From positions 2,666,118-2,730,117 of the forward strand of contig NC_016627.1 of the NCBI RefSeq assembly GCF_000237085.1: a stretch of DNA of 64,000 nt, written 5' to 3'. Position 1 is the stretch's first letter. Each line of letters begins with the position of its first letter. The notes under the pieces are model-generated. The model was not told where the DNA came from. It ran no database searches and was given only the letters and a program-made list of their open reading frames with translations. Both the position numbers and the translations under genes were made by a program. Source of the stretch: Acetivibrio clariflavus DSM 19732. Lineage in GTDB: Bacteria; Bacillota; Clostridia; Acetivibrionales; Acetivibrionaceae. Positions 10,338 through 19,800 of this stretch are shown in pieces.

Positions 10338-13170
10338 CGTTTTCTTTTACTTTACGTGTTACAGTGTGGATTTCTAACATTGTTCATATTCATCATATGT
10401 GTATATATGTACCTGACCGTTCCTATCGGTTTTCTGCAGCAGCCTTCCAAACAAGTCATACTCATCATATGTTTCTGCTCTATCTTCTCCATCCAGCTAT
10501 TTTTCCAGTCGGTACATCTTGTCATATGAATATGTATTCTTTCTAACTCCGTCAACTGTAACGGTCTTAATATTGCCAATTACATCATAGGTATAACTTG
10601 TAATCTCTCCTTCTGTACTTATAACTGTTTTTAGCCTGTCAAAATCATCATATTCATAGGTTGTCTTTAGGCGGTATACAGTCTCGCCTTTACTGTTAAT
10701 TATCGGATGAACATTACTTTCCGAACTGTCATGCTCCTTCCAGTCGGTTACCCATACCTGATTTCCAACTGCGTCATAACCGTAATAACGGGTATTGTAC
10801 ATTGGGTTGGTTTCAGCAACTAACCTTCCAAGTTCGTCATACTCAAATATTGTTGAATTCATTTCTGCGTCGGTAGCTATCTTTTTATTACCGGCTTCAT
10901 CATACAAAATGGCGCTAACAACTTCTTGTTTTACTCCATTCTCATCGGTATACCATGTTGTTGTTTTTATAACCTGGTTAAGCTTATTATACCTGTACTC
11001 AGTCTTATTATTTCTTCTGTCAATTTTCTCAATTACATTTCCTACGGAATCAAATACTGCTTCCGAATAATTAATTCTTGTAGCATCTATTACTTTTATT
11101 ATGTTGTTTAATCCGTCGTATTCATAGGATGTAACATTACCTCTTGCATCTTTTACAGATTTAAGGTTACCTACTTCATCATACTCCTGTATTGTTTTAT
11201 CTCCATTGTTTGTTTCAATTTTTATTCTCATTCGACCTAAAGCATCATTCTTTATTACTATTGGTCGGATTTTTGTTGAGGTTAGGTAGTCCTTCTCTGT
11301 CATAACTTCATATTTTACTGTTTTTCCGTCCTCAACAACGCTTTCATAGTTATACGAATAAGTGACGATTTTCTCCATGCTGTTGCCGTTTTTATCTTTA
11401 AGTCCTAAACCATCTACTTCTTTCGTAATCCTATTGAGAGCATCATATTCATACTCTATAATTTTTCCGTTAGGATCTATCTCCCTGTACGGATTATCAT
11501 TTTCATCATATAAATACTCATAAACTGCCTCTTTTTCCTCTCCGTCTTCATTGTATTGAATTCTCTCTTTCCACTTTCTGTCCAGTTCGTCATAATCTAT
11601 AAAGGTAACTCTGTTCTTCGCATCTGTTATCTTTATAACATTGCCATTTGCATCATACTCATATGTAGTTGTGTTATTTAATGGATCTATTACCTCAGTG
11701 ACTCTGTTAAGCTCGTCATATTTGTATATAGTTGTAAACCCTCTTTTATCCGTTTCCGTTACCTTATTTCCTGCTTCATCATATGTATATGAAACTCTGT
11801 AGCCTTCTGCATCATATATTTGAACAGGTCTGTTGTTTCTGTCATATACTGTTTCTGTTACCAAATCTTCTTTCGGATAGTCCGGTCTGTCAGCAGCGAA
11901 CCTTTCTTCTATCACAAAAGTCTTGTTACCTACATTATCATAAATGCTCTCGGTTCTCTTCAGTATTTTGCGCTCATTAGTTTGTGGGAATATCTCTTCA
12001 ACTATAATTCTGTCGTTTTTGTCATAAGTATACTTGGTAGTATATCCTCTTGCATTGGTTACCTTTTGCAACCTTCCTGCAGCATCATACTCCTCATATG
12101 TACTGTTCCCTAAAGTGTCTATGATTTGAGTTCGGTTATTGTACAGATCATCATACTTGTACTCAGTAACTTTAAATTCTATAAGCTCACTATTCGGGTC
12201 TTTCTGGTCTACTCTTTTCTTCTCTGTTACGGTTTTAACCAGTCCCTTAATCTTTATGCCTGATTCATTTGTATAGTAGTCATATATCAACTCATTTCCT
12301 AAAGGATCAATTTCCTTAACTAATAGAGCACCTTTTGGACCGTACTTTCCTTCATTATCATAAACATAGGTTGTTGTATTACCCTTCTTATCTGTTTTTG
12401 ATATCAGATTATGCTTATAAACAGGGTCATAAACCATTGAAGTTGTCTGTTTCAACGGGTCTACTGTACCTACAAGATTATTGTTTTCATCATATTCATT
12501 GGTTGTAGCATTGCCCCTCTTATCATACATTGTTTCTTTAATCTTAAGTCTCTTATCTTTTCCAGCTTCCAAATATTTTGTATATGCTTTGGTATTCGGA
12601 TCTTTATTGTCTTCGAGAGTTCTTATGTCTACATCCGGTATTACTTCCCACTTATTAGAACCAGGGTCATAATAGGAATACTCATATACAACTTTATTAC
12701 CTAATGCATCTACCTCTTCAACTACTCTCATATCAAGGTTGAATCTAACCCTTGATTCGTTACCTCTAGCATCTATAATGTATCTCTCGTTTGTAGCGTC
12801 ACTGTATACCTGGTATGTAACATTTCCCTCTGCATCATATTGACGTACAATACGACCAAATACATCATAATCAATTTTCACTGCAGTATTGTTATTTGCA
12901 TCTATTACTTTTACAATCCGGTCATTAGAATCATATTCGTATGTAGTTTCTTTCAATTCGCTGTCAATTACTTTCGTCAAAAGCCCATTGGAGTAGTTAT
13001 ATTTAACTGACCTATTGGTTAAAGGATCTTCTATACTTTCAACCTTACCATTGGCATTAAACGTAAAGTCTAACTTTCTGCCTACATCATCAATTACATA
13101 ATCAATTTGTCCTTTACTATCATATATTATTCTAAGAGCATTACCTACTCTGTCCTCCAGCCTTATTAAA
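8060..13170 (-). repeat. 5.1-kb direct repeat, left copy (RHS repeats to HINT)
   Basis: Nearly base-for-base the same as 25924-31029 in the same orientation. It begins at the codons for the NKSNAG linker just before the toxin tip and ends where IS66 copy C interrupts the gene. Differences seen are scattered single bases and a few one-base indels. Confidence 0.88.
10338..13170 (-). pseudogene. RHS/YD-repeat protein fragment (second RHS gene, 5' part)
   Basis: About 900 codons of YD repeats (motifs such as YEYDANGNVIKITD and TYTYDEAGNKVTETD), almost identical to residues from about 1,330 of the main RHS protein. Its 5' end is cut at 13170 by the terminal repeat of IS66 copy C, so signal peptide, dockerin, Ig-like, vWA and SH3b parts are missing. 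An apparent start inside the IS66 end (13262) is fortuitous. The 3' end loses frame near 10500 and 10330. Without the front end it cannot be secreted as such. Confidence 0.85.
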
Positions 13171-13296
13171 GTAAGCGTCAAACAGGCCCGCACATGAATG
13201 ACACAATCATTAATAAAAATGGTTGGAAAAGTTCTGTAAATCGATAAAACTTTTTCAACCAAAACTTAATCTTTAATTTTTACAACCTATGTGCAT

Positions 13297-13574
13297 CTAA
13301 ATTAAGTTGGGTCTCTTTTCGCCTAACCATTCATTGAAAGCATTAGCAATTTCCATCCTGAACTCTTCATCTGACAAACCAGGAGAAGTTCCGAGTTCAT
13401 ATGCTCGATCTACAGTATGAGCAAATTTGTCCGCTAATTCACTGTTCTCATACTCCATATGGGGAAAATGCTCTATTACATATGCAGAATAATCCAAATC
13501 AAAAAATAACGTTCTATTTCGCCATTAATAAAATCCGTGATAAATTTAATCATAAATATCGTATGTTTTCCAAC
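13297..13574 (-). pseudogene. IS66 passenger gene, frameshifted (copy C)
   Basis: Same passenger as at 4133-4417. The C-terminal two thirds are readable (YVIEHFPHM...NEWLGEKRPNLI, open from 13497), but the N-terminal part is in another frame around 13500-13510. Confidence 0.65.
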
Positions 13575-13576
13575 TC

Positions 13577-15182
13577 TCATTCGTCTTCCTCCCACGCATA
13601 TTTCTCAAGCTCTGTTCTTTTGGATTGCGGTATAAACACCTTAGCAGGTATTTTCACGCTGCCGGGCAGAAAATCTGCAAACGAGCTCACATAACCAGGC
13701 TTTCCAAGATTGGGAGCTTGAGTAAATATCCACGACAAATATTCAAAAGGATTCAATCCATTCTCTTTTGCTGCTTCAACTAGGCTGTAGTACACCGCGC
13801 TCGCTCTCGCACCAGCTTGGCGTATTACTGAAAAGCCAGTTCTTGCGTCCGATTACGAAAGGCTTTATACTTCGCTCTGCACGGTTATTTGATATCTCCA
13901 ATCGTCCATTCAGCATATACCTCTCAAGATATTTTCGCTGGTACTGAGCATATTGTACTGCTTTACCCAGATGGGTTTTGGGAAGTACATTTAATTTTCT
14001 TATCCAATCATAAAATTCATCTATGATAGGCTTTGATTGCTTTTCTCGTTCTTTTAACCGGTTTTCCGGGCATAGCAATGCAAACTGTTTCTCCAAATGA
14101 AACAGTTTATCGCAATATGCTACTCCCTTTGCAGCATTAGACATTGCTTGCTTTTCTTTGGGCAGGGCTTCCATTGCGTCAAAAAACTTTCGCCGTACAT
14201 GGGCCCAACAACCTACTACAGTTATTTTTTCGGGCAACTTGTAATACCCGCTATATCCGTCTGCATGCAAATATCCCGAAAACCCTTTTAGAAATTCTTC
14301 CGGATGTATATGCTTTCTGTCCGACTGGTAGTCATAAAGTATTATCTGATGTCTTGTATCCCCGCTCGTTCGGTACAGCCACATGTAACTCTTTGACTGT
14401 GCCGCCTTCCCTGGCTCTTTTAGCACCTGCATGACTGTTTCATCTGCATGCAGTACCTCATGCTCACACAGCCGTTTCTTCATTTCCTCATATATCGGTT
14501 CCAACCAGTCCTCACAGGCTTTTATCAACCAATTTGACATCGTCTGCCTTGATATCTCAATGCCATTTTGTTTCCATTCCTGCTCCTGACGATATAAGGG
14601 AGAACCCATCATGAATTTTTGCGTCGCTATATGGGCAATTGTCTCGGGTGATGCAAAGCTTCCTTTTATGACCGGTTCAGGTGTATCTGCCTTTACAATC
14701 GGTGTATGGTCGGATGTTTTCTCACAATTCCTGCATGAATATACATGTCTAATATGACGCACTATTACCGCTTTAGCAGGTATAATCTTCAACTCATCAC
14801 GGGTTTCTTTTCCCATTGTATGTAACCCACTACCGCACTCCGGACAAATACATTCCTTTTCGGGTAACTTGTGCTCAATTACCTCCACTGGTAAGTCTTC
14901 CGGAAGCTTATCTGTTGTCAGACGAGTTCTCTTACGGTAATAAGCTTTTACTTCTATCTTTTGTGGCTCGGAAATAGCTAAATTGTGAGTCTCTTCCTCT
15001 TCGTTAAAAAGATTGATTTGCTCAATCTTTGTTTGTTCACTGGATACACCGAATTGTTTACGCTTTGAAAGGCGCATTTGTTCCATAAACCATTGGACTT
15101 GTTGTTCCAATTCAGCTATCCTTCGTTCTTTTTCTTCAATTATATTAAGTAATTTTTCTACTGAAATTTCTTGTCTATTCAT
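13577..15182 (-). pseudogene. tnpC: IS66 transposase TnpC, frameshifted (copy C)
   Basis: Equivalent to the intact TnpC of copy B, but an extra base near 13814 (CACCAGCTTGG against CACCACTTGG in copy D) shifts the frame after NNRAERSIKPF, leaving a 468-codon frame and a separate 72-codon C-terminal frame (13577-13795). All three catalytic acidic motifs lie before the break, but the C-terminal segment is lost. Confidence 0.88.
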
Positions 15183-15245
15183 AGGATAATTTTACTATAA
15201 AAATTACATTAAATCCAGCTTTTTGATGGTTTTTAAGGAATTTCT

Positions 15246-15599
15246 TTATGAAATTTGACGCTCTAAAACCTCCTTTCGGCTAAGCTTTTTTTCCAATCTT
15301 GCACTGTCGATAAGGCAAGCTAATTCTTTTACATCAAGAAGCATTGTGGTTGAATCTTCTTCTGTTGGCCAGCGAAATCGACCTCGTTCCAATCGCTTAA
15401 AGTATAGCCAAAACCCATCTCCATCCCATTCAAGGATTTTTATCCTGTTTCTATTTCTGTTACAGAACACAAACAGTGCATTCATAAACGGATCAAGTGA
15501 AAAGCTTTCTTGTACCAGTGTTATTAATCCGTTGATGGATTTCCTCATATCCGTATATCTACAGCAAAGATACACTGGTTTTTCATTCCATCTTATCAT
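15246..15599 (-). CDS. tnpB: IS66 accessory protein TnpB (copy C)
   Basis: Complete 117-residue IS66 Orf2 protein; start ATG at 15599 overlaps the original tnpA stop position. A few substitutions against copies B and D (RNRNRIKIL). The surrounding transposase genes are broken, so it could help other copies only in trans. Confidence 0.85.
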   Translation of the reverse strand: MIRWNEKPVYLCCRYTDMRKSINGLITLVQESFSLDPFMNALFVFCNRNRNRIKILEWDGDGFWLYFKRLERGRFRWPTEEDSTTMLLDVKELACLIDSARLEKKLSRKEVLERQIS

Positions 15600-15950
15600 A
15601 ACGACATCAACACCTGGCAAACTTTTTTCAATAATTCTAAGTCTGTTTCCGTATTTACAGTGACATTACAGCCTATTAATTTTAATTTCCAGTGTAGCTT
15701 TTGCAGGGTACACCGGTTTCGATGCAAGTTGCATCCATCCACTTGGTACTTCGGCTTTGGGTTCTTTTACTTCTTCAACTACTGTACACTTTGCTTCACT
15801 AACTTTTTTCTGCCAATAGTAGTATGTGGCTTTGCTTACTCCATTCGTTCGGCAAAACTCTTTGATACTTTGCCCACTTTCAAGCCGGTTTTGTATTAAT
15901 TGTGCCCACCTAGATAATTGTTGTTCAGTTGTTACTTTTTCCATGTCCAT
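15596..15950 (-). pseudogene. tnpA: IS66 TnpA, frameshifted (copy C)
   Basis: Intact for 90 codons including the helix-turn-helix, then an extra T near 15675 (AGCCTATTAA against AGCCATTAA in copy D) sends the frame to a stop at 15666, removing about 27 C-terminal residues present in the other copies. Confidence 0.85.
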
Positions 15951-16052
15951 ACAACCACTCCGTTTAATCTTTTTTACAGTGATTGTACCAACTACGCAAC
16001 CATTCTACTATGTGATGATCTATTTGACGGTTACTTTAAATTTATAAAGAAA

Positions 16053-16070
16053 GCCGAGATTACTCTCGGC
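16053..16070 (-). terminator. Hairpin terminator after immunity gene
   Basis: Stem GCCGAGA / TCTCGGC with a four-base loop; on the minus strand it is followed by TTTCTTT. It lies 17 bases past the stop of the immunity gene at 16087. Confidence 0.7.
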
Positions 16071-16086
16071 CTGTCTAAAAAAGTAG

Positions 16087-16482
16087 CTATCCATTCCTAT
16101 AACCAGTTATTTTTAATTCATATCCTTTGGCAACTATACTATACACATAATCGTAAGTAGATAGGATGTAGTGTTTATAACTTTTCTCATCTAACCCTAG
16201 TTCGATAAGTAATTTAGAATCATGTATTTCATCAAAACTGGACTCAATTTCCCAATTACATATTTCAAGTTCTCTGCATTCAAAGGCTTGAATCTGATAA
16301 AAACTGAGTTCATATGCAAGCCACCTATGCCCAAAAGGATTATTTTCACAAAGATCCCCATTTATTTCTCCGCTAAAAGTTAATCTATTTGGAGAAAAAC
16401 ATTGTTTAACGCTATCTAGATAAATGCAGTCACGTCCGTCTAATTTGCCCAACTCTGTAACTATAGAATTGTTTTTACTCAT
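16087..16482 (-). CDS. Candidate immunity protein for the DNRRL tip
   Basis: 131-residue acidic protein (MSKNNSIVTELGKLDGRDCI...). The ATG is one base after the stop of the toxin tip, and its ribosome site GAGGTGG lies within the last toxin codons, so the two are tightly coupled. It has several aromatic residues (GHRWLAYELSFYQIQAFECR) and no membrane segment. The family is not recognised; the immunity role is inferred from position in the cassette. Confidence 0.68.
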   Translation of the reverse strand: MSKNNSIVTELGKLDGRDCIYLDSVKQCFSPNRLTFSGEINGDLCENNPFGHRWLAYELSFYQIQAFECRELEICNWEIESSFDEIHDSKLLIELGLDEKSYKHYILSTYDYVYSIVAKGYELKITGYRNG

Positions 16483-16483
16483 A

Positions 16484-17245
16484 TTACCACCTCACTTCTG
16501 GCATCTTACCACCATTAATTGTTGTGAATCGTTTTACTGTGGCAAAATTTTGTATTTCTTCAGGTGTTGCCCAACGAGTATTGACCTTTACCTTTGCCTT
16601 CCTAGCCGCATAAAGTCGTCTATTGTCCAAAGTAAATACCGTGTGTTTTCCAACATTTTGTGAAGCCAACTTTTGTTGTACATCTGCCGGAAGATCTTTG
16701 TATTTCACTATTCGAATTGGTTCCATTTTTTCTGCATAACTTGGGTCATTTTTAAGTCTGTAAATAGTATCTTTTATATTCGTACCATCCGAAAACTTTG
16801 AGTCAATACTTTTCTGACTAAAATTAATAGTTCTTGAATCTCGTAGCTTTGATTTTACATTATTATTTCCCGCATTAGACTTATTAGACTTAAAACTAAA
16901 TTTAAGAGGACACTTTTTACTACCGGCATTATGTACAAGAACGTTGTTCTCTGATACCAAGTATGTATGCCAGTCTTCTACTTCGAAGTTATAAGTCTTT
17001 ACAGGCTCTTCCAGTCTCTCTCGGCGAATTTCTTTTATTTCCAGTACTTCCCCTGAGTAGAGCTTAACTTTATCTCCCTCTAAAAGATTTCCGGCTTCTA
17101 CCCAACCTTTTCCTTCAACCCAGAATGGATGTGGTGCGGTAGATTTTATCTGTGAATATCCTACATATATATGAATCAACTCATATGTCTCATTCACAAA
17201 TAGCTGTTTAACCGTTTTTAGTCCTTTTTTCGCCTGTATCGACAT
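16484..17245 (-). CDS. HINT domain plus ParB-like toxin tip (third RHS cassette)
   Basis: Last part of a headless RHS cassette. It starts inside the HINT domain (after the CFTADT motif) and continues through HPFWV, TYNFEVEDWHTYLV and VLVHNAG to NKSNAG, where a tip of about 125 residues begins. The tip contains FSQKSIDSKFSDG and TLDNRRLYAARKAKVKV. The DNRRL box with following Ala/Lys resembles the RRL box of ParB-like nuclease domains, which are known polymorphic-toxin tips; the assignment is tentative. The frame is separated from the upstream core by one extra T (six instead of five) near 17225. A presumed immunity gene follows at once. Confidence 0.72.
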   Translation of the reverse strand: MSIQAKKGLKTVKQLFVNETYELIHIYVGYSQIKSTAPHPFWVEGKGWVEAGNLLEGDKVKLYSGEVLEIKEIRRERLEEPVKTYNFEVEDWHTYLVSENNVLVHNAGSKKCPLKFSFKSNKSNAGNNNVKSKLRDSRTINFSQKSIDSKFSDGTNIKDTIYRLKNDPSYAEKMEPIRIVKYKDLPADVQQKLASQNVGKHTVFTLDNRRLYAARKAKVKVNTRWATPEEIQNFATVKRFTTINGGKMPEVRW

Positions 17246-18566
17246 TTACTGAATATACTTGGTCTCCAACCTTTATGTCTTCTATCCGTTTATGTCCGTC
17301 TTTTGTATACACAAGTGTATCGGCAGTAAAGCACATTCCTAATTCTGGATGCTTACATTCTCTCTTTACAATTGACTGAACTTTTGTCTTAACTCCGCTA
17401 ATCTTGTTAAGAACCTTGCTCTTCACACTGTTGGCTTTTTTCAGTACATTTTCACCAACAGCAGTCTTAGCGAACTTATTCATACCCTTCTTTGTAAGGT
17501 TTCCTGCAAGTTTCCCTGCTCCCATGGTTACTAAATCTGTTGCACCTGCAAATAATGCTTCCTTTACATCCACCTTACCTTTTGATATATATTGCCCTAC
17601 TGCATTTCCAACTACTGATCCTGCTGCACTTGCTGCTGCAGCTGCTATGAACGATGCTCCTCCTGTTGCTGCCCCTATTGCTCCGGTTATTGCTCCTTCT
17701 GCAAACGATCCGGCATATTCTCTCCAGCTTTTATTAAACTTTCCGTCTTCCATAAAGTCTGATACAGCTGTTATTGCAGTGTTTACCAATCCTCCGATTA
17801 AAGCTCCGGCAGCTATATGCAACCAATGACCGTTAGGATCATCATATGTAATCGGGTCATTCTGGCAGTATGTATACAGGTTCAAACTAAGTGGATCGTT
17901 GTACTCTCCGGTATATGTATCTTCCGAAATAAATCTTGCTATTTTCGGATCATAATATCTTGATCTTAGGTAATAATATCCTGTATCGTCATCATAATAG
18001 TAACCTGAGTACTTATACGGATTCGGTTTGCTTTCCAGTTGATATAATATGTTTCCAAATATATCATAATCATACTCATTTACTGTATTGGCTGCACCAT
18101 CTACAAGCTTTACAACATCCGCATGTCCATTGTACAGATAATACAGAGTATCGGAATCTCCCTTTATCTTACGGGCAATCAGGTTGACTCCCTGGATATT
18201 ATGGCTTTCTAATCCATCGCTTCTTACTTCAAGCAATATACTCTGTCCATCGTAGTAATACTTTGTGGTTACTCCGTCTACTGTTTTTTCAACTCTTAAT
18301 CCGAAAGCATCATATTTACTTGTCGATGTACTGTCCTGTGTCTTTGCAACTTTTAACTGATTAAACCCATCAAACGTATATTCAGATACGTTTATTACAT
18401 CCCCTGGCTCTGTTGCAGCTACCTTTATCTGATTACCATTTCCGTCATAGGTGTATACAGTAGTAATATTCGAACCATTACGCACTTCTAAAACATCTGT
18501 CAAACGGTTTGATCTATCGTAATGGTATGTCAATTTTGAACTTACATCATTTAATGCGTCTTCAAC
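16872..18566 (-). repeat. Third copy of the RHS core-HINT repeat
   Basis: Nearly identical to 25932-27627 and 8068-9762, same orientation. It ends at 18566, where the sequence changes abruptly to a diverged RHS repeat. Confidence 0.85.
17208..18566 (-). pseudogene. Headless RHS core (third cassette)
   Basis: YD repeats and RHS core (RYYDPKIARFISEDTYTG...YDDPNGH), the Gly/Ala-rich stretch and the first part of the HINT domain, ending in a frameshift at the T6 run near 17225. It opens at a Met at 18533 only by chance, in the middle of a repeat, without a ribosome site. Homology with the other copies ends at 18566. It is best read as a silent tip donor sharing enough core sequence for recombination. 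Confidence 0.82.
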
Positions 18567-18665
18567 CCATCAGGTAACTCCTTATAATCTAGCTCATCAT
18601 ATGTGTAGCTATGTAACTGACCATTCCTATCGCTTTTTTGCAGTAATCTTCCAATTTCATCATTC
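18567..18665 (-). pseudogene. Diverged RHS repeat fragment
   Basis: Minus-strand reading gives GRLLQKSDRNGQLHSYTYDE, clearly related to GRLLQKTDRNGQVHIYTYDE of the main gene but with many base changes. It is fused out of frame to the core at 18566 and comes from an older or different RHS gene, so the junction is a recombination scar. Confidence 0.65.
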
Positions 18666-18790
18666 GAACATTTTAATTTTATTTCGTCTTCTATTAAAGA
18701 ACATAAGCAAACTTGTTAAAAAGCGGTCTAATGAAAATCTCGTTTGAATTATAGTTGCTAAATTATCTATTAATTTGCTAGTATCTATAT

Positions 18791-18813
18791 GTAAGCGTCA
18801 AATTGACGCTTAC
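18791..18813. repeat. Two IS66 terminal repeats fused head to head
   Basis: GTAAGCGTCAA and its exact inverse TTGACGCTTAC are separated by one base, making a 23-base near-perfect palindrome. The arm is the IS66 left-end sequence seen at 1619, 4007 and 13171. It looks like a scar left by deletion between two inverted element ends. Confidence 0.7.
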
Positions 18814-18814
18814 G

Positions 18815-18955
18815 CTAATTACCTGTTAGGATGCTTTTAGGGCACCATTTCTGCCCGGAGCAGGGACGAACTTCAATAGGTCCAAACTCGTCCACACATA
18901 TCACTCGCGCATGCTCATTGTAGTCAGTATTGTAGGCTTCTTGGATGAGTTACTA
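18815..18955 (-). pseudogene. IS630-family transposase fragment
   Basis: Minus-strand reading gives LIQEAYNTDYNEHARVICVD then EFGPIEVRPCSGQKWCPKSI and a stop. The VICVDEFGP box holds the catalytic Asp of IS630/Tc1-type transposases. Only about 45 codons remain, bounded by the IS66 palindrome and the end of the SUFU gene. Confidence 0.68.
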
Positions 18956-19672
18956 ATGCTCCAGTCCAAAATTTTTTCTATTAAGCCTAATTAATTCGTC
19001 CATATCAAATTCAGCATATTTTTCAATGAATGAATTATATCCATGTTCCAACTTATAATCTATTTCTTCCTTATAGAGTGGAATAACTGCAAAAAAGTTA
19101 ATTGTCTTATTTCTATTAACTTTCAACTTAATAAACTCCTCATTAACTAATATAGGAGGCAACAAGATTATACCACAAAATTTTGTGTTATCGGCATAGT
19201 GCTGTGGTGGTTCACCATTAGGCATTGTATGTCCCCAAGACAACCATGTTCCATACTCATGTGGAAAACGTGCCAGCATTTTGAGCAAACCTAAAGGCCA
19301 ATAATTTCTGTTGTCCTTTAATTCCTTATCTGAAACTTTCCAATCCGCTGGAAGGCATATCATCAACTCTGAAAACTTCCACTCCTCTTGACCCTTAGGA
19401 ACATTCATCGGCATTGAGCTCATTCCCATTGTAACGAATGTATGATAATTCCTTTCTTCAGATGGTTCAATATGGTAAATGTCAATATGAACAGTATCTG
19501 AAAATATTTCATGATATGCATATGAAGGCTTACCGATATATCTCTCAATATGCTTTAGCAGTAATTCAGATTCTGCAGAATTAAAAACAGGAGGTTTCCA
19601 ACCCATTTTGTTTTTACTCTCGTATATATAAGTCGTATGTTCAGAGTTTTCCTCTTTAAATTTTTTAAACAA
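18953..19672 (-). CDS. SUFU-domain protein, probable orphan immunity protein
   Basis: 239 residues. HIDIYHIEPSEERNYHTFVTMGMSSMPMNVP and the later ELMICLPADW and PLGLLKMLARFPHEYGTWLS blocks are typical of bacterial Suppressor-of-fused (SUFU) domain proteins, a known immunity superfamily of polymorphic toxins. The start is a TTG with GGGGTG seven bases before it. No toxin gene is left directly upstream: the neighbour is an IS4-family element. Family call is fairly firm, immunity role inferred. Confidence 0.8.
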   Translation of the reverse strand: MFKKFKEENSEHTTYIYESKNKMGWKPPVFNSAESELLLKHIERYIGKPSYAYHEIFSDTVHIDIYHIEPSEERNYHTFVTMGMSSMPMNVPKGQEEWKFSELMICLPADWKVSDKELKDNRNYWPLGLLKMLARFPHEYGTWLSWGHTMPNGEPPQHYADNTKFCGIILLPPILVNEEFIKLKVNRNKTINFFAVIPLYKEEIDYKLEHGYNSFIEKYAEFDMDELIRLNRKNFGLEH

Positions 19673-19781
19673 TGTATATCACCCCAATTTACAAATAAAT
19701 AGTAAGTTAGTTTACTGTTCCTTATTCATTATAAGTATTATATTTTTATTTAAGAACAGATTACTTAGGATGCAAAAATAA

Positions 19782-19794
19782 AGATATGCTTATA
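19782..19794. repeat. Left arm of hairpin split by the IS4 element
   Basis: AGATATGCTTATA here and its exact inverse TATAAGCATATCT at 21350-21362 flank the IS element outside its own terminal repeats. Without the insertion they would form a terminator-like hairpin a few bases after the gene at 21370. Confidence 0.6.
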
Positions 19795-19800
19795 CTTATT

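Larger units (their letters stand above)
13171..16034 (-). mobile_element. IS66-family element, copy C, decayed
   Basis: GTAAGCGTCAAA at 13171 and TTTGACGGTTAC ending 16034, 2,864 bp. tnpA, tnpC and the passenger are frameshifted; only tnpB is whole. The left flank (TTATTAAA) lies in RHS coding DNA and the right flank (TTTAAATT) lies beside an immunity-gene terminator. They do not match as a target duplication, so this copy marks a rearrangement joint between two RHS cassettes. Confidence 0.9.

Noticed and set aside
10352-10579. 75-codon minus-strand frame MAILRPLQLTELERIHIHMT as a separate gene
   Set aside because: It is an out-of-frame reading of the RHS repeat region, present also at 28222-28440, without a ribosome site.
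13201-13262. N-terminal extension of the second RHS gene inside the IS66 end
   Set aside because: The codons come from the IS66 terminal region and lack a signal peptide or ribosome site; the fusion is accidental.
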